From NCBI RefSeq assembly GCF_026236535.1, contig NZ_JAHTMW010000027.1, forward strand, positions 32,674 to 96,673: a DNA stretch of 64,000 nucleotides, given 5' to 3'. The position numbers and the translations under genes were made by a program. Positions within the stretch are counted from its first letter, which is position 1; the number at the start of each line of letters is the position of its first letter. The notes under the pieces were generated by a model. The model was not told the origin of the DNA. It saw only the letters and a list, made by a program, of their open reading frames with translations, and ran no database searches. Shown piece after piece: positions 51,272 to 60,160 of this stretch. The stretch comes from Streptomyces sp. SKN60. GTDB lineage: Bacteria > Actinomycetota > Actinomycetes > Streptomycetales > Streptomycetaceae.

Positions 51272-51332
51272 CCCGAGTCGATCATGCCTTCTCCCTGTCA
51301 TACGCAGTCACGACAGCAACGGGGGACCAGAC

Positions 51333-52634
51333 ATGACCAACCGCAGCCGCACCACCCTTCGCAGCGCGGGGATCGCCCTGCTCGCCGGCCTCACCCTCAC
51401 CGGCGCACCCGCCACCGCGGCCCCGCAGCCCGCACCGCAGCCCGCACCGCAGCCCGCCGCACAGCCCGCCTGGCACGGCGTCTGGGCCGCCTCCCCGCAG
51501 GCGCCGACGGCGCCGTTCGGCCCCAACTGGTCGACGGAGGGCTTCGCCGACCAGACCCTGCGCCAGACCGTACGGCTCACGGCGGGCGGCACCAAGGCCC
51601 GGATCGAGCTCACCAACCGCTACGGCTCCACCCCGCTGCGGATCACCGGCGCCACGGTCGCCCGCACCGCCAAGGGCGGTGCGGTGGAGCCCGGTTCGGT
51701 CCGGCCGCTCACCTTCGGCGGGGGCCGCGGCTCCGTCACGATCCCGGCCGGCGGCACCCTGCTCAGCGACGGCGTGCCGTTCAGGACCCGGGCCCTGGAG
51801 TCGGTGACCGTCACCCTCTACCTCGCCGGGCCCACCGGCCCCGCCACCTTCCACCACTTCGCGGGCGCCACCAGCTACCGCGCGGCGGGCGACCACCGCT
51901 CCGACGCGTCCGGCGCGGCCTTCACCGAGACCAGCACCTCCTGGTACTACCTGTCCGGCGTCGAGGTCTCCGGCGGCCCCGCCGCCGCCCGGCCGCACCG
52001 CCGCGACGGCATCGTCACCTTCGGCGACTCCATCACCGACGGCGTCGGCGCCACGAACGACGCCGACGACCGCTACCCCGACGAGCTCGCCGAGCGCCTC
52101 GCCGCCACCGGCCGCCCGCGCCCCGTCCTCAACCACGGCATCGGCGGCAACCAGGTCACCAACGACGTCAGCTGGGCGGGCGAGGCGGCGGTCGCGCGCT
52201 TCCGGAAGGACGTGCTCACCGAGCAGGGCGTCGGCACGGTGGTCCTCCTGGAGGGCATCAACGACATCGGCGGCAGCGGCCCGTCCTTCCCCGGCGGGCC
52301 GACCCCCGACGTCTCCGTGAACCGGCTCATCGAGGGCCACCGCGCCCTGATCCGCCAGGCCCACGCCCACGGCATCAAGGTCGTCGGCGCGACCCTCACC
52401 CCGATCAAGGGCTCCTTCTACTTCACCCCGGAGAACGAGGCGAAGCGCGAGGCCTTCAACGACTGGGTCCGCACCTCCGGCGCCTACGACGCGGTCGTCG
52501 ACTTCGACCGCGCGGTCGCCGACCCCGCCGACCCGGACCGCATCCTGCCCGCCTACGACTCCGGCGACCACCTCCACCCGGGCGACGCGGGGTACACCGC
52601 GATGGCCGGGGCGCTGGACCTCGACGAGCTCTGA
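51333..52634 (+). CDS. Secreted SGNH/GDSL hydrolase
   Basis: A 433-residue secreted esterase. Signal peptide residues 1-30 end in ATAA and are followed by QPAPQPAPQPAAQPA repeats. A beta-sandwich N-terminal region (about 45-215) precedes the SGNH domain: block I VTFGDSITDGVG (nucleophile Ser), block III EGINDIG and block V DSGDHLHPGDAGY (Asp/His). The arrangement matches Streptomyces secreted lipases that act on phospholipid or polysaccharide esters. Start ATG 51333 follows GGGGGA by about 8 bases. Confidence 0.9.
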   Translation: MTNRSRTTLRSAGIALLAGLTLTGAPATAAPQPAPQPAPQPAAQPAWHGVWAASPQAPTAPFGPNWSTEGFADQTLRQTVRLTAGGTKARIELTNRYGSTPLRITGATVARTAKGGAVEPGSVRPLTFGGGRGSVTIPAGGTLLSDGVPFRTRALESVTVTLYLAGPTGPATFHHFAGATSYRAAGDHRSDASGAAFTETSTSWYYLSGVEVSGGPAAARPHRRDGIVTFGDSITDGVGATNDADDRYPDELAERLAATGRPRPVLNHGIGGNQVTNDVSWAGEAAVARFRKDVLTEQGVGTVVLLEGINDIGGSGPSFPGGPTPDVSVNRLIEGHRALIRQAHAHGIKVVGATLTPIKGSFYFTPENEAKREAFNDWVRTSGAYDAVVDFDRAVADPADPDRILPAYDSGDHLHPGDAGYTAMAGALDLDEL

Positions 52635-52644
52635 CCGTACGGAC

Positions 52645-52686
52645 GTACGAGGTACGGCGGGGGCGCCCCCTCGCCGTACCTCGTAC
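52645..52686. terminator. Terminator between GDSL hydrolase and mfd
   Basis: GTACGAGGTACGGCG (52645-52659) pairs perfectly with CGCCGTACCTCGTAC (52672-52686), serving convergent genes. Confidence 0.8.
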
Positions 52687-52694
52687 ACCACCGC

Positions 52695-55600
52695 CTAGCT
52701 CAGGATCTCCGTCAGGAACTCGCCCGTCCACGCCAGCAGTTCGCGCCCCACCACCGGCTTCCCGCCGATCTTCCCGGTCGTCGGGCGCGGCACCAGGATC
52801 TGGTGGACGGCCGGCTTGATGACCGTGCGCGGGTAGAGGCGCTTGAGGCGCAGCTCCTGCGATTCGCGGAGCTCCACCGGGGCGAAGCGGATGTTGGGGC
52901 CCTGGAGGACGATCTCGCCGACCCCGCAGGCGCGGGCCAGCATGCGCAGGCCGGCGACGAGGAGGAGGTTCTCGACGGGCTCGGGCAACTTGCCGTAGCG
53001 GTCGGTGAGCTCTTCCCGTACGGCCTTGATGTCGGCCTCCGAGTTGGCGGAGGCGATGGCGCGGTAGGCCTGGAGGCGCAGCCGCTCGCCCGGCGCGTAG
53101 TCGTGGGGGACGTGCGCGTCGACCGGGAGCTCGATCTTGACCTCCAGCGGGGCCTCCTCCTCCACACCGCCCTCCAGCGACGCCCGGTAGTCGGCGACGG
53201 CCTCGCCGACCATCCGTACGTACAGGTCGAAGCCGACGCCCGCGATGTGGCCGGACTGCTCGCCGCCGAGCAGATTGCCCGCGCCGCGGATCTCCAGGTC
53301 CTTCATCGCCACGTACATGCCCGCGCCCATCTCGGTGTGCTGGGCGATGGTCGCGAGCCGCTCGTGCGCGGTCTCGGTGAGCGGCTTCTCCGGCGGGTAG
53401 AGGAAGTACGCGTAGCCGCGCTCGCGGCCACGGCCGACCCGGCCGCGCAGCTGGTGCAGCTGGCTGAGGCCGAAGTTGTCGCCGCGCTCCACGATCAGGG
53501 TGTTGGCGTTGGAGATGTCGATGCCGGACTCGACGATCGTCGTCGAGACGAGCACGTCGAACTTCTTCTCCCAGAAATCGACGACGACCTGCTCCAGGGC
53601 CTGCTCCGACATCTGGCCGTGCGCGGTCGCGATCCGCGCCTCGGGCACGATCTCGCGCAGCCGCGCCGCCGCCCGGTCGATGGACTCGACGCGGTTGTGG
53701 ATGTAGAAGACCTGGCCCTCGCGCAGCAGTTCACGGCGGATGGCCGCGCCGATCTGCTTCTCCTCGTACGGGCCGACGAAGGTGAGCACCGGGTGCCGCT
53801 CCTCCGGCGGGGTGGTGATCGTCGACATCTCGCGGATGCCGGTCACCGCCATCTCCAGGGTGCGCGGGATCGGGGTCGCGGACATCGTCAGCACGTCGAC
53901 GTTGGCGCGGAGCTTCTTCAGCTGCTCCTTGTGCTCGACGCCGAAGCGCTGCTCCTCGTCGACGATGACCAGGCCCAGGTCCTTGAACTTGGTCTCGGAG
54001 GAGAACAGGCGGTGGGTGCCGATGACGACGTCGACGGCGCCGTCCTTCAGCCCCTCCAGGGTCGCCTTCGACTCGGTGTCGGTCTGGAAGCGGGACAACG
54101 CCCGTACGTTGACCGGGAATTGGGAGTACCGCTCGGAGAAGGTGCCGAAGTGCTGCTGCACCAGCAGCGTGGTCGGCACGAGGACGGCGACCTGCTTGCC
54201 GTCCTGGACGGCCTTGAAGGCCGCCCGTACCGCGATCTCCGTCTTGCCGTAGCCGACGTCGCCGCAGATCAGGCGGTCCATCGGGACCGTCTTCTCCATG
54301 TCCTCCTTCACCTCGGCGATCGTCGACAGCTGGTCGGGCGTCTCCGCATACGGGAAGGCGTCCTCCAGCTCGCGCTGCCAGGGGGTGTCGGGGGCGAAGG
54401 CGTGGCCGGGGGCCGCCATCCGGGCGCTGTAGAGCTTGATGAGGTCGGCGGCGATCTCCTTGACCGCCTTCTTCGCGCGCGCCTTGGTCTTCGTCCAGTC
54501 GGCGCCGCCGAGCCGGTGCAGGGTCGGGGCCTCGCCGCCCACGTACTTGGTGACCTGCTCCAGCTGGTCGGTGGGGATGTAGAGGCGGTCGCCGGGCTGG
54601 CCGCGCTTGGCGGGGGCGTACTCGACGAGCAGATACTCGCGGGTGGCGCCCTGGACGGTGCGCTGCACCATCTCCAGATAGCGGCCGACGCCGTGCTGCT
54701 CGTGCACGATGTAGTCGCCGACCTCCAGGGTCAGCGGGTCGATCGTCTTGCGGCGCTTGGCCGGCATCCGCTGGCCGTCCTTGCCGGCCGCCTTCTGCCC
54801 GGACAGGTCGGTCTCCGTCAGGACGGCGAGCTGGAGCGCCGGGTCGACGAAGCCGTAGTCGATCGAGCCGCAGGCGACGTGCACGACGGACGGGGCGATC
54901 TCGGCCAGGTCCGCGTCGAGACGGGCGGCGATGCCCTCGCCGCCGAGCACCTCGACCGTGCGGGAGGCCGGGCCGTGCGCCTCCGTCACGTACACCGTGC
55001 GCCAGCCGTCGGCCAGCCAGCCCTTGGTGTCGGCGAGCGCGCGGGCGGTGTCGCCGCGGTACGTCTCCGGGGCGTGCATGCCCAGCTTGAGGGTGTCCGC
55101 ACCGACGGTCTCGTCGGCGAGGTCCGCCGCGAACGGCGACACCGACCACCACATCATGTCCAGCTCGCGCGCCCGGTCCCGTACGTCCGCGATCCCCCAC
55201 AGCGAGGCCGCGCCGACGTCGATCGGCGCCTCGCCGCCGCCGGCCGTCGCCGCCCACGAGGCCTGCAGGAACTCCTGGCTGGTCGCCACCAGGTCGGCGG
55301 CCCGGGTCCGCACCCGCTCGGGGTCGCAGACGACGGCCATCGAGCCCTTGGGCAGGACGTCGAGCAGCAGCTCCATGTCGTCGACGAGGACCGGCGCCAG
55401 GGACTCCATGCCCTCGACGGCGATGCCCTCGGCGATCTTGCCGAGGAGCTCGCCCAGCTCCGGGTGCTGCTCGGCGAGCGCCGCCGCCCGCTCCCGTACG
55501 ACATCGGTGAGCAGCAGCTCACGGCAGGGCGGGGCCCACAGGCCGTGCTCGGCGACTTCGAGGGAGCGCTGGTCGGCGACCTTGAAGTAACGGATCTCCT

Positions 55601-56231
55601 CGACGTCGTCGCCCCAGAACTCGATCCGGAGCGGGTGCTCCTCGGTGGGCGGGAAGACATCGAGGATGCCGCCGCGGACGGCGAACTCGCCGCGCTTCTC
55701 GACCAGCTCCACCCGGGAGTACGCGGCGGCCGCCAGGCCCGCGACGATCTCCTCCAGGTCCGCGGTCTGCCCGGTCCGCAGCGCCACCGGCTCCAGGTCG
55801 CCGAGGCCCTTGACCTGCGGCTGAAGTACGGAGCGGATGGGCGCGACGACGACGCTGACCGGCCCGGCCGCCGGGTCGTCGGCGGACGGGTGGGCGAGCC
55901 GGCGGAGCACCGCGAGGCGGCGGCCGACGGTGTCGGAGCGGGGCGACAGGCGCTCGTGCGGCAGGGTCTCCCAGGACGGGTAGTCGACGACCGTGTCCGG
56001 GTCCAGCAGCGAGCGCAGCGCCGCCGCCAGGTCCTCGGCCTCCCGGCCGGTCGCCGTCACGGCGAGCACCGGACGACCGGACTCGCGGGCGAGCGCGGCG
56101 ACCGCGAAGGGGCGGGCGGCGGGCGGGCCGACCAGGTCGACGTGCATGCGGTTGCCGTCGCGGGCGGCCGTCACCGCCTCGGCGAGGGCGGCGTCTCGGA
56201 CGACGACGTCAAGCAGACCGTGCAGGCTCAT
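52695..56231 (-). CDS. mfd: Transcription-repair coupling factor Mfd
   Basis: A 1178-residue ATP-dependent translocase that removes RNA polymerase stalled at DNA damage and recruits UvrA. The N-terminal UvrB-like region (about 1-350) is followed by the RNA-polymerase-interaction domain (EVGDYIVHEQHGVGRYLEM, about residue 500). The helicase core has Walker A LICGDVGYGKTEIAVRA (about 655), DEEQ in LVIVDEEQRFG and TMSATPIPRTLEMAVTGIRE. The TRG motif and C-terminal D7 follow. Normal length, no frameshift. Confidence 0.97.
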   Translation of the reverse strand: MSLHGLLDVVVRDAALAEAVTAARDGNRMHVDLVGPPAARPFAVAALARESGRPVLAVTATGREAEDLAAALRSLLDPDTVVDYPSWETLPHERLSPRSDTVGRRLAVLRRLAHPSADDPAAGPVSVVVAPIRSVLQPQVKGLGDLEPVALRTGQTADLEEIVAGLAAAAYSRVELVEKRGEFAVRGGILDVFPPTEEHPLRIEFWGDDVEEIRYFKVADQRSLEVAEHGLWAPPCRELLLTDVVRERAAALAEQHPELGELLGKIAEGIAVEGMESLAPVLVDDMELLLDVLPKGSMAVVCDPERVRTRAADLVATSQEFLQASWAATAGGGEAPIDVGAASLWGIADVRDRARELDMMWWSVSPFAADLADETVGADTLKLGMHAPETYRGDTARALADTKGWLADGWRTVYVTEAHGPASRTVEVLGGEGIAARLDADLAEIAPSVVHVACGSIDYGFVDPALQLAVLTETDLSGQKAAGKDGQRMPAKRRKTIDPLTLEVGDYIVHEQHGVGRYLEMVQRTVQGATREYLLVEYAPAKRGQPGDRLYIPTDQLEQVTKYVGGEAPTLHRLGGADWTKTKARAKKAVKEIAADLIKLYSARMAAPGHAFAPDTPWQRELEDAFPYAETPDQLSTIAEVKEDMEKTVPMDRLICGDVGYGKTEIAVRAAFKAVQDGKQVAVLVPTTLLVQQHFGTFSERYSQFPVNVRALSRFQTDTESKATLEGLKDGAVDVVIGTHRLFSSETKFKDLGLVIVDEEQRFGVEHKEQLKKLRANVDVLTMSATPIPRTLEMAVTGIREMSTITTPPEERHPVLTFVGPYEEKQIGAAIRRELLREGQVFYIHNRVESIDRAAARLREIVPEARIATAHGQMSEQALEQVVVDFWEKKFDVLVSTTIVESGIDISNANTLIVERGDNFGLSQLHQLRGRVGRGRERGYAYFLYPPEKPLTETAHERLATIAQHTEMGAGMYVAMKDLEIRGAGNLLGGEQSGHIAGVGFDLYVRMVGEAVADYRASLEGGVEEEAPLEVKIELPVDAHVPHDYAPGERLRLQAYRAIASANSEADIKAVREELTDRYGKLPEPVENLLLVAGLRMLARACGVGEIVLQGPNIRFAPVELRESQELRLKRLYPRTVIKPAVHQILVPRPTTGKIGGKPVVGRELLAWTGEFLTEILS

Positions 56232-56238
56232 GGGTCTT

Positions 56239-56282
56239 CCATCCCGGCGTGTGGGCTACGCCATCCCGGCGTGTGGGCAACG
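56239..56282. repeat. 22-bp tandem direct repeat in the mfd leader
   Basis: Copies at 56239-56260 and 56261-56282 differ at one base (T to A near the end of the second). They directly follow the mfd start region on the upstream side and cover its likely ribosome-binding sequence. Confidence 0.8.
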
Positions 56283-56358
56283 CGAACCGCCCGACACGTC
56301 GTACGGGCCGGGGGTTCCCAGCCTACGTCGCCCCACCGACACCCGCCGAGGAACGGGG

Positions 56359-56403
56359 CCGGTCCCGCCCCCGTACGCGCGCGGCGCATGGGGGCGGGAC
56401 CGG
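56359..56403 (-). terminator. Terminator of the second ABC pair
   Basis: CCGGTCCCGCCCCC (56359-56372) pairs perfectly with GGGGGCGGGACCGG (56390-56403). It lies downstream of the ABC permease. Confidence 0.75.
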
Positions 56404-56442
56404 GGCCTCGGGGTCGTACCCCGTCCGTACCTACTCCGTCAT

Positions 56443-59046
56443 CTACTCCGTCGCGATCGCGTTGAGGACGTTCATCCGGCCCGCCCGGAAGGCCGGGACC
56501 AGGGCGGCGAAGAGGCCCACGAAGGCCGAGCCGACGAAGACGCCGACGATGGTCGGCCAGGGGATCTCCAGGACGCCCAGGCCCTCCAGGGCGAGGAGCT
56601 GCTGGGCCGCCGTGCCCCAGCCGAGACCCAGGCCGAGGCCCAGAAGCGCGCCGAAGAGGGCGATGACGACCGACTCCAGGCGGATCATGCGGCGCAGCTG
56701 GCGGCGGGAGAGGCCGATGGCGCGCATGAGGCCGATCTCGCGGGTCCGCTCGACGACCGAGAGGGCGAGGGTGTTCACGACCCCGAGGACGGCGACGACG
56801 ATCGCGAGGGCGAGCAGCCCGTACACCATGTTGAGGAGCTGGCCGACCTGGTCCTGGAGGTCCTTCTTGTAGTCGGCCTGGTCGGCGACCTTGTACTGCG
56901 GGTACGGCTTGAGGGCGGCCTTCAGGGACTTGTAGGCGGCCTCCTCCTGGCCGTCCTCGGCCGTGGCGAAGACGATCATGCTGCGGGGCAGCTGCTCCGC
57001 CGGCACGTACTGCGCCGCGGTGGCGATGCTGGTGTACTTCACGCCCTTGTCGATGTTGTTGTCGTCGGACGTGATCGCCGCGACCCGCAGCGTCGCCTGC
57101 CGGCCGCCGGGGAAGGCGACGGTGAGGCGGTCGCCGAGCTTCACGCCGTGCTCGCCTGCGTACTTGCTGCCGACGGACATGGCGCCCGGCCCGTACGCGT
57201 CGGAGAGCGTGCCGGCGGTGGTGTCGCGGCGCACGTCCTGGGCGTACGAGGGGTCGGCGGCGACCAGGCCGGTCTTCTCGGCCTTGCCGCGCGGGTCGGT
57301 CACGGTGACCTCGACCCACTTGTACTCGGTGACGTGGTCGAGGCCGGCGGCCTTCTCCACGGCGGCCTGGGCCTGCGGGACGACGGGCTGGCCGTTGGTG
57401 GACTGGACGATGAAGTCGGCGCCGACGGACTTGTCGAGCTCCTCGGTCGCGGAGGCGACCATCGAGGAGCCGACGACGGAGAGGCAGGCGACCAGCGCGA
57501 GGCCGATCATCAGGGCGGCGCCGGTGGCGCCGGTGCGGCGCGGGTTGCGCAGGGCGTTGCGTTCGGCCATCCGGCCGACGGGGCCGAAGATCCGCAGGAC
57601 GACGACGCCGAGGGCGCGGACGACGGCTCCGGAGAGCAGCGGTCCGACGACGACGAAGCCGAGCAGCGAGAGGACCACGCCGAGGCCCAGCCACATGGAG
57701 CCGGGGGCGGACTCCTCGGCGCGGGTGGCGGCGAACAGCGCGCCGGCGCCGGCGGCGGTCAGGACGAGACCGAGGACGCCGCGGACCTTGCCGGCCCGGG
57801 CGTCGGCGGGGGTGCCGGACTCGCGCAGGGCGGCCATCGGGGAGACCTTGGCGGCCCGGCGGGCGGGCACGAAGGCGGCGAGGAGGGTGACGACGACACC
57901 GAGGACGATGCCGACGACCGGGGTGGTCCAGCGGACGGTGAGGTCCTGGGTGGACAGCTCCATGCCCATCTGGGACATCAGCTTCATCAGGCCGACGGCG
58001 AGGCCGACGCCGGTGGCGACACCGGCGGCCGAGCCGACGACGCCGAGGAGCAGCGCCTCGACGAGGACGGAGCGGTTGATCTGGCGCCGGCTGGAGCCGA
58101 TGGCCCGCATGAGGCCGATCTCGCGGGTGCGCTGGGCGACCAGCATGGAGAAGGTGTTGACGATGAGGAAGATGCCGACGAGGAAGGCGATTCCGGCGAA
58201 GCCGAGCATCGCGTACTTCATGACGTCGAGGAAGCCGGCGACGTCCTCGCGGCCGGCGTCGGTGGCCTCGGCGGCGGTCTGCAGCTTGTAGTGCCCGCCC
58301 TGGGGACCGCCCTTGGCGTCGCCGAGCTTCTTCGCGACGGCGGCCTTCAGGGTCTCGTCGCTGACGCCGTCCGCCGCCTCGACCGTGATCTGGGTGAACA
58401 GACCCTCCTTGCCGAGGAGTTCGCGCTGGGCGGTGGCGGTGTCGTACCAGACGAGGGTGGCGCCGGGGTTGGTGACCTTGAACTCGGCGATGCCGGAGAT
58501 CTTCGCGGTGAAGTCGCCGGTGACGGCGATGGTGCGCAGCTCGTCGCCGATCTTCAGGTGGTGCTTGTCGGCGGTGCCGGAGTCGACGAGGACCTCGGTG
58601 GGGCCGCGCGGTGCGTGGCCGGAGGCGATCTCGACCGAACGCAGTTCGTTGGGCGTCCAGTTGGCGGCGATGGTGGGGGCGCCGGAGGTCGGGCCGACGT
58701 TCTCGCCGGCCGCGTCGACGACGGTGACCGACATCGAGTTGACCGCGCCCCGGACGTCGCGGGCGCCGGGGACGCCCTTGATCTGCTCGACGAGCGCGGC
58801 CGGCAGCGTGGCGGGGCGGCCGGTCTGCGGGATCTCGTCGTTCGCGGCGGCGTTCGCGGGGCTGACGGTGACGTCGGAGGCGGTGGTGGCGAAGAGCTTG
58901 TCGAAGGTGGTGTTCATGGTGTCGCTGAACACGAGGGTGCCGCAGACGAAGGCGACGGAGAGGAGGACGGCGACGGCGGAGAGCGCCATGCGGCCCTTGT
59001 GCGCGAAGAAGTTGCGCAGCGAGGTCTTGAGGACGGTGCCGCTCAT
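56443..59046 (-). CDS. ABC transporter permease, FtsX/MacB type (paralogue of 11420-13948)
   Basis: An 867-residue protein. One N-terminal helix (MALSAVAVLLSVAFVCGTLV) is followed by an extracytoplasmic domain, three helices plus linker in the middle (about 275-400), a second extracytoplasmic domain, and three helices at the C-terminus (about 730-850; MVYGLLALAIVVAVLGVVNT). ATG 59044-59046 overlaps the ATPase stop (ATGA). The overall order is the same as in the 11.4-kb permease. Confidence 0.9.
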   Translation of the reverse strand: MSGTVLKTSLRNFFAHKGRMALSAVAVLLSVAFVCGTLVFSDTMNTTFDKLFATTASDVTVSPANAAANDEIPQTGRPATLPAALVEQIKGVPGARDVRGAVNSMSVTVVDAAGENVGPTSGAPTIAANWTPNELRSVEIASGHAPRGPTEVLVDSGTADKHHLKIGDELRTIAVTGDFTAKISGIAEFKVTNPGATLVWYDTATAQRELLGKEGLFTQITVEAADGVSDETLKAAVAKKLGDAKGGPQGGHYKLQTAAEATDAGREDVAGFLDVMKYAMLGFAGIAFLVGIFLIVNTFSMLVAQRTREIGLMRAIGSSRRQINRSVLVEALLLGVVGSAAGVATGVGLAVGLMKLMSQMGMELSTQDLTVRWTTPVVGIVLGVVVTLLAAFVPARRAAKVSPMAALRESGTPADARAGKVRGVLGLVLTAAGAGALFAATRAEESAPGSMWLGLGVVLSLLGFVVVGPLLSGAVVRALGVVVLRIFGPVGRMAERNALRNPRRTGATGAALMIGLALVACLSVVGSSMVASATEELDKSVGADFIVQSTNGQPVVPQAQAAVEKAAGLDHVTEYKWVEVTVTDPRGKAEKTGLVAADPSYAQDVRRDTTAGTLSDAYGPGAMSVGSKYAGEHGVKLGDRLTVAFPGGRQATLRVAAITSDDNNIDKGVKYTSIATAAQYVPAEQLPRSMIVFATAEDGQEEAAYKSLKAALKPYPQYKVADQADYKKDLQDQVGQLLNMVYGLLALAIVVAVLGVVNTLALSVVERTREIGLMRAIGLSRRQLRRMIRLESVVIALFGALLGLGLGLGWGTAAQQLLALEGLGVLEIPWPTIVGVFVGSAFVGLFAALVPAFRAGRMNVLNAIATE

Positions 59047-59831
59047 GAGGTCCGCCCGCGCGCGTCGAAGTCCTTCATCCGGTCGAGGACCTGGTCGGCG
59101 GTCGGGGAGTGCATCTCGTCGACGATGCGCCCGTCGGCGAGGTAGAGGACCCGGTCGGCGTAGGAGGCGGCGACGGGGTCGTGGGTGACCATGACGATGG
59201 TCTGGCCGAGCTCGTCGACGGACTGGCGGAGGAAGCCGAGGACTTCTGCGCCGGCGCGGGAGTCGAGGTTTCCGGTCGGCTCGTCGCCGAAGATGATCTC
59301 GGGCCGGGCGGCGAGCGCGCGGGCCACGGCGACGCGCTGCTGCTGGCCGCCGGAGAGCTGGCTGGGCCGGTGGCTGAGGCGCCCTGCGAGGCCGACGGTG
59401 TCGACGACCCGCCGCAGCCACTCCCGGTCCGGCTTGCGGCCCGCGATGTCCATGGGCAGCGTGATGTTCTCCAGGGCGTTCAGGGTGGGCAGCAGGTTGA
59501 AGGCCTGGAAGATGAACCCGATGCGGTCGCGCCGGAGTTGGGTGAGCTTCTTGTCCTTGAGCCCGGTGATCTCGGTCTCGTCGAGGAAGATCTGCCCGGA
59601 GGACACGGTGTCGAGGCCGGCGAGGCAGTGCATGAGGGTGGACTTGCCGGAGCCGGAGGGCCCCATGATCGCGGTGAACCGGCCGCGGTCGATGTCCACG
59701 TCGACGTGGTCGAGCGCGACGACCCGGGTCTCGCCGGTCCCGTAGGCCTTGACGACCTGTCGCGCCCGCGCGGCGACGGCCGTCCGCCCTCCCGTACCCC
59801 CGTGCGCGGGGATGGTCACAGCCGAAGTCAC
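59043..59831 (-). CDS. ABC transporter ATP-binding protein (paralogue of 10584-11354)
   Basis: A 262-residue ATPase. Walker A GPSGSGKST, signature LSGGQQQRVA, Walker B IIFGDEPTGNLDS and TIVMVTHDPVAASYADRV are all intact. GTG 59831 has AGGAG 8 bases upstream. Nearly the whole C-terminal 100 residues match the 10.6-kb ATPase. Coupled to the permease by ATGA. The 59832-60160 gap holds divergent promoter sequence (CGTATACG, TTAGAT) and no gene. Confidence 0.93.
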   Translation of the reverse strand: MTSAVTIPAHGGTGGRTAVAARARQVVKAYGTGETRVVALDHVDVDIDRGRFTAIMGPSGSGKSTLMHCLAGLDTVSSGQIFLDETEITGLKDKKLTQLRRDRIGFIFQAFNLLPTLNALENITLPMDIAGRKPDREWLRRVVDTVGLAGRLSHRPSQLSGGQQQRVAVARALAARPEIIFGDEPTGNLDSRAGAEVLGFLRQSVDELGQTIVMVTHDPVAASYADRVLYLADGRIVDEMHSPTADQVLDRMKDFDARGRTS

Positions 59832-60160
59832 GGTATGTCTCCTATGTCTGCGTATACGCGCTGGTGTTCCGCGTTCGAGTCTGGTCGGGGAGCGGGGGCC
59901 GGGGCACTGGTGCCAGGCGCACTTTTCGTCCTGGGGATATCCACAGGGCCGCACCGGCGGAGCACCGCTCTTCGTAAGAACAAGCTAAGGACGGAACGGG
60001 CTCCGGCTCGTCCTCCGCCGGAACGAAGCGCCCCTGGGCTGTATGGGGGAGAAGCCCCTAGGGGTTCCTCCACCCCTGGTCGGGGTGAGAGGCTGATCCG
60101 GGCGCACTTAGATGTACGAAGCATCCGTCTGGCGTACGGGGCGGGAGAGGAGCGGTCCGG

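Noticed and set aside
52803..56465. 1220-codon plus-strand frame over mfd
   Set aside because: Shadow of mfd; the minus strand carries all Mfd helicase motifs.
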